Shown piece after piece: positions 7,055-12,517 of a DNA stretch of 12,517 nt (position 1 is its first letter; every line of letters begins with the position of its first letter). The translations under genes and the position numbers were made by a program. The notes under the pieces were generated by a model. That model did not search any database and was not told where the DNA came from. It worked only from the letters and a program-made list of their open reading frames with translations. Source of the stretch: JBCDBY01 sp039182715 (GTDB lineage: Bacteria; Planctomycetota; PLA2); NCBI GenBank assembly GCA_039182715.1, contig JBCDBY010000114.1, positions 1 to 12,517 on the forward strand, written 5' to 3'.

Positions 7055-7081
7055 CCGCGCGGTCATGAAGGATGCAGGCTA
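7055..7081 (-). repeat. Right arm of the 27-base inverted repeat
   Basis: Read on the minus strand from 7081, this arm begins TAGCCTGCATC like the left arm. Its first three bases are the TAG stop of the DUF6498-like gene, so the two convergent genes share the same stop codon and the same first 27 bases of downstream sequence apart from two mismatches. Confidence 0.9.
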
Positions 7082-7774
7082 GCGCGATCCGCGACCGGCG
7101 CGGGACGCCGACTGCTTCTGCATCACGCGGTGCTCGACGTGATGCATGATCAGGTCGGCGACCGTCTTGAGGGTCATGAAGAGCATGACCGCTCCGCGCT
7201 GCGAGCCGAACCAGAAGCCGAAGATGATCGTCAGGTGCATCGGGATGATGCGCGCGTAGGGCAGGAACATCATCGTGCCGAGGTTGGGGCGGCCGGCGAG
7301 GTCCGCCTCGACGTTCTTGCGGAACGAGATGCCGTGGCCGACCAGAAACGAGAAGATGCCGGCGCCGATCAGGAACAGGTCGATCGTGCTCGGCTCCCAC
7401 GGCCCCCCGAAGCGGTCGCGCGGCGAGCCGCCGCCGACCTCGATCAGCAGGAAGACCAGGTAGCCGACGTGGAAGAAGCCGTAGTGGATGGCGAAGAAGA
7501 TCGCCGTGCTCCACTTCCCCTTCGCCGTCTCCGGCACCGGCTGCCCGTTGGACTTGAGGCCCTCCGTCGAGAACTGCCGCAGCTTGATCATGCGGGCGAA
7601 GTTGAAGCCTCCGATGATGATGCTCTGGCACCAGTAGATCACCATCAGCGGGCGCAGGTCCCAGTGCTGGAACCAGGCAAACGCCATGGTGATCGCGTTG
7701 CTGGCAAGGATCGCCCACGCCGATCCGCCGGCGCTCTTCGGTTGCGCGTTCGGCTCGGCGACCACGCCGCTCAC
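7079..7774 (-). CDS. DUF6498-like integral membrane protein
   Basis: This 231-residue protein has about six hydrophobic segments, near residues 19-35, 42-58, 91-112, 131-149, 177-190 and 195-212. The pattern of polar motifs fits what I know of DUF6498 proteins: HWDLRPLMVIYWCQS early, FFAIHYGFFH in the third segment, GHGISFRKN after the fourth, LPYARIIPMHL before the fifth, and TLKTVADLIMHHVEH at the end of the last. The conserved His residues inside membrane segments are notable. The function of the family is unknown to me. The start is GTG at 7774, chosen because it overlaps the TGA of the upstream Nudix-HD gene as GTGA; the frame stays open further upstream inside that gene. No strong Shine-Dalgarno sequence is seen, so translation probably depends on the upstream gene. 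Its stop falls in the right inverted repeat. Confidence 0.8.
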   Translation of the reverse strand: MSGVVAEPNAQPKSAGGSAWAILASNAITMAFAWFQHWDLRPLMVIYWCQSIIIGGFNFARMIKLRQFSTEGLKSNGQPVPETAKGKWSTAIFFAIHYGFFHVGYLVFLLIEVGGGSPRDRFGGPWEPSTIDLFLIGAGIFSFLVGHGISFRKNVEADLAGRPNLGTMMFLPYARIIPMHLTIIFGFWFGSQRGAVMLFMTLKTVADLIMHHVEHRVMQKQSASRAGRGSR

Positions 7775-8733
7775 GCCCGCACCCCGGCGACGTCGTAGAG
7801 ATCGCGGCCGCTGACGCGCTCGAACTCCTCCTTGAGCGCGTGGGCGGCGCGATAGCCACCATCGAGCAGGTCGGATGCGCCGTAGCGCGCGATGAGGTCG
7901 GCGTGCCGCTGCTCCAGCGTGCCCTTCGATTCGCGCAGCGCCATGTAGTCGGCGAGCGCGACGACGCGTTCGTGCGGCTCGAAGCTGCTCAGGTCGCACG
8001 CCGACCAGAGCTCGCGATCCCCGATCTCCTCGAACGACCGCCCTTTCACGAAGTGGCTGATACACGTCGGCGCGAACGCCGGGTGACCCAGTTCCGTCAT
8101 GATGCGGAAGCCCTCGATGAGGTGGCGCGGACCGTGCTCGACGGAGCGACCGATGTCGTGGACCCAGGCGCAGCGCGCCGCGAAGTCGGGGTCGACCCCG
8201 GGCCACGACTCGCCGATCGACCACGCCATGTCGACGACCATCGCGGTGTGGTCGATGACCGGCGCCTGCGACGGGAAGCGCTCACGAAACAGTCGCTCCG
8301 TATCGACCTCGGTCCGCAGGTGGCGGTCCTTGAGGAAGGTGGCGGCATCGATGTAGAGGTGGCGCAGGTTCGCGTGGGGAATGCGCGCGCAGGTCTCGAG
8401 GATGTTCTGCCAGCGGAAGTCGGTGTGCTCCTTCGAGAGCCGCACTTTGCCTTCGCGGCGCTCGGCCAGTCCGTACCAGACCGTCTTGTCACCGCGCTTG
8501 ACCGGGTAGTTCAGCCGCCGCTCGAACCAGTCGTGGCGGCGCAGCTGCTTGCGGGCGAGGCCCGACTCCTCTTCCGTCTCGCGCCACGCCGCGTCGAGGT
8601 CGCTTTCGCCGGGGTCGTTGTGCCCCTTCGGCGGACCCCACTCGTCGGTCTTGCGCGTGCGCAGCGTCAGGTACTGGATCTCGTCCGCCCGACGCCGGAA
8701 CACGATGAACCCTCCGGCCCGAATCTCCGCCAT
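7771..8733 (-). CDS. Nudix-HD fusion hydrolase
   Basis: This 320-residue protein joins two hydrolase domains. Residues 1 to about 135 are a Nudix domain of the Ap4A-hydrolase/MutT type. It has a complete Nudix box from G37 to L59, with E43, R51-E52, E55-E56 and G58 all in place, and the WGPPKGH lead-in seen in bis(5'-nucleosyl)-tetraphosphatases. Residues about 150-315 are an HD metal-dependent phosphohydrolase domain with H162, H192-D193 in VHDIGRS, H204, H227 and D262 in ALADYM. The HDIGRS...H..EG layout recalls small HDIG proteins and, more distantly, YqeK-type Ap4A hydrolases. Both active sites look intact. A role in removing dinucleoside polyphosphates or other signalling nucleotides is inferred. 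The start is ATG at 8733, six bases after a -10-like TAGCTT. It is coupled to the DUF6498-like gene downstream and divergent from hxlB by 29 bases. Confidence 0.88.
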   Translation of the reverse strand: MAEIRAGGFIVFRRRADEIQYLTLRTRKTDEWGPPKGHNDPGESDLDAAWRETEEESGLARKQLRRHDWFERRLNYPVKRGDKTVWYGLAERREGKVRLSKEHTDFRWQNILETCARIPHANLRHLYIDAATFLKDRHLRTEVDTERLFRERFPSQAPVIDHTAMVVDMAWSIGESWPGVDPDFAARCAWVHDIGRSVEHGPRHLIEGFRIMTELGHPAFAPTCISHFVKGRSFEEIGDRELWSACDLSSFEPHERVVALADYMALRESKGTLEQRHADLIARYGASDLLDGGYRAAHALKEEFERVSGRDLYDVAGVRA

Positions 8734-8739
8734 GCAAAA

Positions 8740-8745
8740 AAGCTA
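8740..8745 (-). promoter_or_regulatory. -10 element of the Nudix-HD gene, leaderless geometry
   Basis: On the minus strand TAGCTT (8745 to 8740) is followed by TTTTGC and the ATG at 8733. There is no Shine-Dalgarno sequence, and no -35 box is visible because the upstream bases lie in the hxlB coding region. It shares two base pairs with the hxlB -10 element on the other strand. Confidence 0.4.
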
Positions 8746-8749
8746 CAAT
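8744..8749 (+). promoter_or_regulatory. -10 element of hxlB
   Basis: TACAAT at 8744-8749 matches the TATAAT consensus at five of six positions and stands out in GC-rich surroundings. The ATG is 13 bases downstream at 8763, so the leader would be only a few bases long. No recognisable -35 box lies 16-18 bases upstream. Confidence 0.45.
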
Positions 8750-8762
8750 CCCGCCCCCTCGC

Positions 8763-9290
8763 ATGGAGAGCATTCTGAAGGACCTGCACCGCATCCTGGA
8801 CGCGGTGCCCGACGCGATCACCGATGACTTCGTCGAGTCGATCGTTCGCTCCAACCGCTGCTTCATGCACGGGCTGGGCCGCTCCGGACTGGTCGCGCGC
8901 ATGTTCGCCATGCGTCTCGTCCACCTCTCGCAGGAGGCGACCATCGTCGGCGACACGACGACGCCCGCCATCCGGCGCGACGACCTGCTCGTCGTCTGCT
9001 CGCGCACCGGTCGTTCGCCCATCCTGCGGCACGCCGTGAGCCTCGCCCACGCCGAGGGGGCCCGCGCCATCGCCGTCATCGGCGACGAGGGGACGCGGCT
9101 GGAAGGCCCCGCCGATCTCGTCGTGCGCTTGCCCATCGAGGTGGCGGAACAGGCGACCGAGCAGCCGATGGGCTCGCTCTGGGAACAGGCGCTGCTGCTC
9201 TACCTCGACGGCGTCATCGTCCGAAAGCTCATGGAGCGACTCGGGCTGACGCAGGAGGACATGGAGCGGATCCACTCGAATCTGCCCTGA
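8763..9290 (+). CDS. hxlB: 6-phospho-3-hexuloisomerase (SIS domain)
   Basis: This 175-residue single SIS-domain protein matches 6-phospho-3-hexuloisomerase, which converts the hexulose-6-phosphate formed from formaldehyde and ribulose 5-phosphate into fructose 6-phosphate (ribulose monophosphate pathway). The family blocks are clear: HGLGRSGLVARMFAMRLVHL (36-55), GDTTTPAIRRDDLLVV (63-78), PMGSLWEQALLLYLD (135-149) with E141, and the C-terminal EDMERIHSNL. The sugar-phosphate loop reads CSRTGRS (79-85) instead of the common SGSGET/S form; hydroxyl residues remain at two key positions but the Gly is displaced. No hexulose-phosphate synthase (hxlA) gene is in the window, so it may work with a distant partner or supply pentoses in reverse. 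It is divergent from the Nudix-HD gene and is followed by a GC hairpin. Confidence 0.85.
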   Translation: MESILKDLHRILDAVPDAITDDFVESIVRSNRCFMHGLGRSGLVARMFAMRLVHLSQEATIVGDTTTPAIRRDDLLVVCSRTGRSPILRHAVSLAHAEGARAIAVIGDEGTRLEGPADLVVRLPIEVAEQATEQPMGSLWEQALLLYLDGVIVRKLMERLGLTQEDMERIHSNLP

Positions 9291-9318
9291 CGGGCTGGGG
9301 GCCGGCCCCTCTTGCCCG
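9291..9318 (+). terminator. Two-part GC hairpin directly after hxlB
   Basis: CGGGC (9291-9295) pairs with GCCCG (9314-9318), and inside it GGGG (9298-9301) pairs with CCCC (9306-9309) around a CCGG loop. The stem starts one base after the hxlB TGA. There is no T-tract, so it may slow polymerase or protect the 3' end rather than act as a classic intrinsic terminator. Confidence 0.35.
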
Positions 9319-9370
9319 ATCCGGGACAGCAGGCCGCTTGCGCCGCGCAACCTCTGCTAGACCGCGCCGG

Positions 9371-9376
9371 TACTAT
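9371..9376 (+). promoter_or_regulatory. -10 element of the thiolase operon, leaderless geometry
   Basis: TACTAT at 9371-9376 is followed by six bases and the ATG at 9383. There is no purine-rich Shine-Dalgarno sequence at the usual distance. No convincing -35 box is seen at 16-18 bases upstream. Confidence 0.45.
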
Positions 9377-9382
9377 TTGGAA

Positions 9383-10564
9383 ATGGGCAAAGCAGTCATC
9401 GTGAGCGCCGCCCGGACCGCCATCGGCCGGTTCCAGGGCACGCTCAGCCGCTTCGCCGCCCCCGAGTTGGGCGCGATCGCGGTCCAGGCCGCGCTGGAGC
9501 GCGCGGGCGTCGAAACCGGTTCCGTGGACGAAGTCATCATGGGCAACGTCCTGCAGGCCGGCGTCGGCCAGAACCCCGCGCGCCAGGCGGCGCTCAAGGC
9601 CGGGTTCGGCGGCGAGATCGCCGCGTTCACGATCAACAAGGTGTGCGGCTCCGGTCTCAAGTCGGTCGCGCTCGCGGCGCAGGCGATCAAGGCGGGCGAC
9701 GGACACGCCTATGTCGCCGGCGGCATGGAGTCGATGACCAACGCCCCGTATCTCATCCGCAAGGCGCGCGCCGGCCTGCGCCTCGGCAACGGGGAGCTGA
9801 CCGACTCGATGGTCGCGGACGGCCTGTGGGACGTCTACGAGGACTTCCACATGGGCAACACGGCCGAACTCGTCGCCGACGAGTACGACGTCTCGCGCAG
9901 CGCCCAGGACGAGTACGCCGCGCACAGCCACGCCAAGGCGGCGGCGGCGCAGGCGGCCGGCAAGTTCGACGCGGAGATCGTTCCGGTCGAGGTGCCGCAG
10001 CGCAAGGCGGACCCGATCTCCTTTACGACCGACGAGGGCGTGCGCGGCGACAGCACCGCCGACGGCCTCGGCAAGCTGCGCCCCGCGTTCAAGAAGGACG
10101 GCAGCGTCACCGCCGGCAACGCCAGCCAAATCTCGGACGGCGGCGCGGCGGTGATGGTCATGGAGGAGGAGCGCGCCAAGTCGCTCGGTCTCCCCATCCT
10201 CGCGCGCATCACCGGCTACGCGACCGGCGGCGTCGAGCCCAAGTGGGTCATGATGGCGCCCGTCGAGGCGGTCAAGAAGCTCAACGCGAAGCTCGGCACC
10301 CACGTCGACGACTTCGAGCTGATCGAACTCAACGAGGCGTTCAGCTCGCAGGCGTGCGCGGTGACCCGCGAACTCAAGTTCGACCCGGAGCGGGTCAACG
10401 TGAACGGCGGCGCGGTCGCCCTCGGCCATCCGATCGGCGCGTCCGGCTGCCGTATTCTCGTCACGCTGCTCCACGCGATGGCGGACCGCGGCGTACAGAC
10501 CGGTCTTGCGACGCTCTGCCTCGGCGGCGGCAACGCGGTCGCCCTTTCGGTGGAGCGCGTCTAG
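9383..10564 (+). CDS. Acetyl-CoA C-acetyltransferase (thiolase)
   Basis: This 393-residue protein is a thiolase that condenses two acetyl-CoA to acetoacetyl-CoA or cleaves 3-ketoacyl-CoA in the reverse direction. The nucleophile is C88 in NKVCGSG, the catalytic histidine is H349 in ALGHPIGASG, and the second cysteine is C379 in TLCLGGGNA. These positions are nearly the same as in the biosynthetic Zoogloea thiolase. NEAFSSQA supplies the conserved Asn. The VCGSG and CLGGGNA forms differ slightly from the commoner CASG/CGSG and C(I)GGGQG. The frame is open 15 codons upstream, but ATG at 9383 matches the usual MxxAVIVSAARTxIG opening. It is the first gene of a run with hbd and an acyl-CoA dehydrogenase. 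Confidence 0.95.
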   Translation: MGKAVIVSAARTAIGRFQGTLSRFAAPELGAIAVQAALERAGVETGSVDEVIMGNVLQAGVGQNPARQAALKAGFGGEIAAFTINKVCGSGLKSVALAAQAIKAGDGHAYVAGGMESMTNAPYLIRKARAGLRLGNGELTDSMVADGLWDVYEDFHMGNTAELVADEYDVSRSAQDEYAAHSHAKAAAAQAAGKFDAEIVPVEVPQRKADPISFTTDEGVRGDSTADGLGKLRPAFKKDGSVTAGNASQISDGGAAVMVMEEERAKSLGLPILARITGYATGGVEPKWVMMAPVEAVKKLNAKLGTHVDDFELIELNEAFSSQACAVTRELKFDPERVNVNGGAVALGHPIGASGCRILVTLLHAMADRGVQTGLATLCLGGGNAVALSVERV

Positions 10565-11404
10565 ATGCTGGGTGTCGTCGGCACCGGCACGATGGGCAAC
10601 GGCATCGCCCAGGTCTTCGCCACGCACGGCCACGACGTGGTCATGATCGACCTGGACGACGGGGCGCTCGCGCGCGCCCGCGCGTCCATCTCCAAGAGCC
10701 TCGATCGTCTCGTCAAGAAGGAGAAGATCAGCGCGGAGGAGAAGGACGCGATCCTCGGCCGCCTCAAGGGCAGCACGTCGATGGACGAGCTGGCCGGCGC
10801 CGAGCTGGTCGTCGAGGCGGTCTCGGAGCGGCTCGACGTGAAGCGCGCCGTGTTCAAGGAGCTGGACGAGAAGGTCAACGACCTCGCGATTCTCGCGTCG
10901 AACACCTCGTCGATCTGGATCACCGAAATCGCCGCGGCCACGAAGCGACCCGAGAAGGTCATCGGCATGCACTTCATGAACCCGGTGCCGATGATGAAGC
11001 TGGTCGAGGTCATTCGCGGCGAGGACACGAGCGACGCGACGACCGAGTGCGTCGTCGAAATGGCGCGCAGCCTCGGCAAGGAGCCCGTGGAGGTCAACGA
11101 CTCCCCCGGCTTCGTGTCGAACCGCGTGCTCATGCCGATGATCAACGAGGCGATCTGCTGCCTGCACGAGGGCGTGGCGACGCCGGAGGCGATCGACACG
11201 GTCATGAAGCTCGGCATGGCGCATCCGATGGGCCCGCTCACGCTGGCGGACTTCATCGGCCTCGATGTCTGCCTCGCGATCATGGAGGTCCTGCACCGGG
11301 ACCTGGGCGACGACAAGTACAGGCCCTGTCCGCTTCTGCGGAAGAAGGTGATGGCCGGCCATCTCGGCCGGAAGTCGGGCCGCGGTTTCTATTCGTACGA
11401 GTAA
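10565..11404 (+). CDS. hbd: 3-hydroxybutyryl-CoA dehydrogenase
   Basis: This 279-residue protein is a short 3-hydroxyacyl-CoA dehydrogenase that reversibly reduces acetoacetyl-CoA to 3-hydroxybutyryl-CoA. An N-terminal Rossmann fold shows GTGTMGNGIAQ (6-16) and D29 at the end of the second strand, which suggests NAD(H). Catalytic residues S115 (NTSS), H136 (GMHFMNP), E148 and N186 (GFVSNR) are present with family spacing. The C-terminal helical domain holds AHPMGPLTLADFIGLD and ends in the typical GRKSGRGFYSYE. The length fits the family (about 280). The ATG follows the thiolase TAG with no gap. A GGAG nine bases upstream inside the thiolase could serve as ribosome binding site. The N-terminus is two or three residues shorter than many relatives. 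Confidence 0.95.
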   Translation: MLGVVGTGTMGNGIAQVFATHGHDVVMIDLDDGALARARASISKSLDRLVKKEKISAEEKDAILGRLKGSTSMDELAGAELVVEAVSERLDVKRAVFKELDEKVNDLAILASNTSSIWITEIAAATKRPEKVIGMHFMNPVPMMKLVEVIRGEDTSDATTECVVEMARSLGKEPVEVNDSPGFVSNRVLMPMINEAICCLHEGVATPEAIDTVMKLGMAHPMGPLTLADFIGLDVCLAIMEVLHRDLGDDKYRPCPLLRKKVMAGHLGRKSGRGFYSYE

Positions 11405-11411
11405 CCAACCT

Positions 11412-12517
11412 ATGGACTTCGAACTGAACGAAGACGTACAAGCCGTACGCGAACTCGCGCGATCCTTCGCGCAGGACGAGTGTGCCGCCGGCGCCGCCGA
11501 ACGGGACAAGAAGGAGGAGTTCCCGACCGAACTCGTCGCCAAGGCGGGCGATCTCGGTCTTCTGGGAATCCTCGTCCCGGAGGAATTCGGTGGGGTGGGG
11601 CTTTCCAACCTCGCGCTCTCCGAAGCGCTCGTCGAGATCAACAAGGTGGACGCGTCGGTCGGCGTGACGATTTCCGTCCACAACTCGCTCGCCTGCAACT
11701 GCATCAACACGTGGGGCAGCGAGGAGACCAAGAAGAAGTACCTGCCCGACATGGCGACCGGCAAGATGCTCGGCGCGTACGCGCTGTCCGAGGCCAACTC
11801 CGGTTCGGATGCGGGCAGCCTCGTCTGCAAGGCGGAGAAGGACGGCGACGACTACGTGCTGACCGGCACGAAGGCGTGGATCACGAGCGGCGACGTGGCC
11901 GACGTGATGGTCGTCTTCGCGCGCACCGATCCCGATGCCGGCAACAAGGGCGTCTCCGCGTTCGTCATCGAGACGGCGTGGGACGGCTTCGCCGCGGACA
12001 AGAAGGAGCCCAAGATGGGCCTGCGCTCCTCGTCGACGGTGGGGATCACCCTCGACGGCCTGCGCGTGCCCGCGAGCAACATGCTCTCGGAGCTCAACAA
12101 CGGCTTCAAGGTGGCGCTCAACATCCTGGACGGCGGCCGCATCGGCATCGCCAGCCAGGCGCTGGGCATCATGGAGGCGTGCCTCGAGGCGTCGATCGCC
12201 TACGCCACCGAGCGCGAGCAGTTCGGCAAGCGCATCAGCGAGTTCCAGCCGATCCAGTGGAAGCTGGTGGAGATGGAGACGCGCATCCAGGCCGCGCGCC
12301 ACATGGTCCGTCACGCCGCGTGGCTGAAGGATCACGGGCGCCCGCACGCCAAGGAGGCGGCGGCGGCCAAGCTGTTCGCGTCGCGGGCCGCCAACTGGTG
12401 CGCGCGCGAGGCGGTGCAGGTGCACGGCGGTGCCGGCTACTGCACCGACTACCCGGTGGAGCGCTACTTCCGCGATGCGCGCATCACCGAGATCTACGAA
12501 GGCACGACCGAGGTCCA
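11412..12517 (+). CDS. Acyl-CoA dehydrogenase, short-chain/butyryl type (3' end beyond the window)
   Basis: The frame is open from ATG at 11412 to the window edge, giving 368 residues and two bases of the next codon; only the last dozen or so residues of a typical ~380-residue enzyme are missing. This FAD enzyme oxidises acyl-CoA to trans-2-enoyl-CoA and passes electrons to ETF. Visible landmarks are LVPEEFGG near residue 56, ALSEANSGSDAGS with the flavin/substrate loop, GTKAWITSG, the REQFGKRISEFQPIQWKL helix, VQVHGGAGYCTDYPVERYFRDARI and EIYEGTTEV. E363 in this last motif is the catalytic base position of short-chain and butyryl-CoA dehydrogenases. The gene starts seven bases after hbd, with no clear Shine-Dalgarno sequence. 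No ETF gene is in view. Confidence 0.95.
   Translation, partial: MDFELNEDVQAVRELARSFAQDECAAGAAERDKKEEFPTELVAKAGDLGLLGILVPEEFGGVGLSNLALSEALVEINKVDASVGVTISVHNSLACNCINTWGSEETKKKYLPDMATGKMLGAYALSEANSGSDAGSLVCKAEKDGDDYVLTGTKAWITSGDVADVMVVFARTDPDAGNKGVSAFVIETAWDGFAADKKEPKMGLRSSSTVGITLDGLRVPASNMLSELNNGFKVALNILDGGRIGIASQALGIMEACLEASIAYATEREQFGKRISEFQPIQWKLVEMETRIQAARHMVRHAAWLKDHGRPHAKEAAAAKLFASRAANWCAREAVQVHGGAGYCTDYPVERYFRDARITEIYEGTTEV

Larger units (their letters stand above)
6847..7081. mobile_element. Candidate MITE-like element or invertible segment between two convergent genes
   Basis: The 229-base gap between the convergent HEAT-like and DUF6498-like genes is bounded by 27-base inverted repeats. 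TA lies at both outer ends (6847-6848 and 7080-7081), which could be the two-base target duplication made by IS630/Tc1-mariner transposases. On that reading the element spans 6849-7079. The interior codes for nothing convincing: an open frame from 6862 to 7068 gives 68 Arg-rich residues without family features. It contains one 8-base stem, 6955-6962 with 6986-6993. No transposase or recombinase gene lies in the window, so it would be non-autonomous. An invertible segment or a two-way transcription-end structure are alternatives. Confidence 0.45.

Noticed and set aside
6862..7068. 68-codon open frame inside the inverted-repeat interval
   Set aside because: It starts in the left arm, is Arg/Pro/Ser-rich, lacks a ribosome site and shows no family features. 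It is too weak to call a gene.
9200..11830. 876-codon minus-strand open frame across the thiolase, hbd and dehydrogenase genes
   Set aside because: Three well-conserved enzymes lie on the plus strand with intact catalytic residues. The antisense product is low-complexity and spans several gene boundaries, a high-GC artefact.
1..12517. tRNA, rRNA, CRISPR, prophage or defence genes
   Set aside because: No repeat-spacer pattern, clover-leaf sequence, integrase, nuclease-toxin or phage structural signature was seen on either strand.

Overview
The window is GC-rich bacterial chromosome with twelve protein genes, one of them cut by the right edge. The genes are tightly packed, no gap exceeds about 230 bases, and I see no rRNA, tRNA, CRISPR array or transposase. 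The secreted HEAT-like protein, the high GC and the housekeeping mix suggest a Gram-negative-type environmental lineage. Planctomycetota or a similar deep-branching phylum is my guess, but no gene here fixes the taxon.

Layout, left to right. (1) 8-853 (-): an M55 D-aminopeptidase of the DppA type, divergent from (2) a cysteine dioxygenase (901-1395) and (3) an UDP-GlcNAc 2-epimerase-type enzyme (1392-2393) that overlaps it by 4 bases. (4) 2484-3374 (+): an unrecognised polytopic membrane protein. (5) 3380-5583 (-): an argS-apt operon, arginyl-tRNA synthetase followed by adenine phosphoribosyltransferase with a 4-base overlap. (6) 5680-6849 (+): an exported alpha-helical HEAT-like protein, divergent from argS across a G-rich spacer. 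(7) 6847-7081: a short interval bounded by 27-base inverted repeats that supply the stop codons of both flanking convergent genes. (8) 7079-8733 (-): a Nudix-HD fusion hydrolase followed, with a 4-base overlap, by a DUF6498-like membrane protein. (9) 8763-9290 (+): a 6-phospho-3-hexuloisomerase (HxlB-type SIS protein). (10) 9383-12517 (+): a thiolase, 3-hydroxyacyl-CoA dehydrogenase and acyl-CoA dehydrogenase cluster for short-chain acyl-CoA metabolism, running off the edge.

How the genes work together. The last three enzymes form one pathway: C4 acyl-CoA synthesis or beta-oxidation, lacking only an enoyl-CoA hydratase here. argS-apt is a translation/purine-salvage housekeeping pair. The rest are one- or two-gene units with no clear common pathway.

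The most interesting signals are not genes. First, five of seven transcription-unit starts carry a -10-like hexamer exactly six bases before the start codon, and a sixth carries one eight bases before it. This points to leaderless mRNAs as a normal mode of expression in this organism. Second, the paired inverted repeats at 6847-7081 look like a small non-autonomous transposon with TA target duplications, or an invertible segment. I found no clear candidate for a new multi-gene defence or biosynthetic system.
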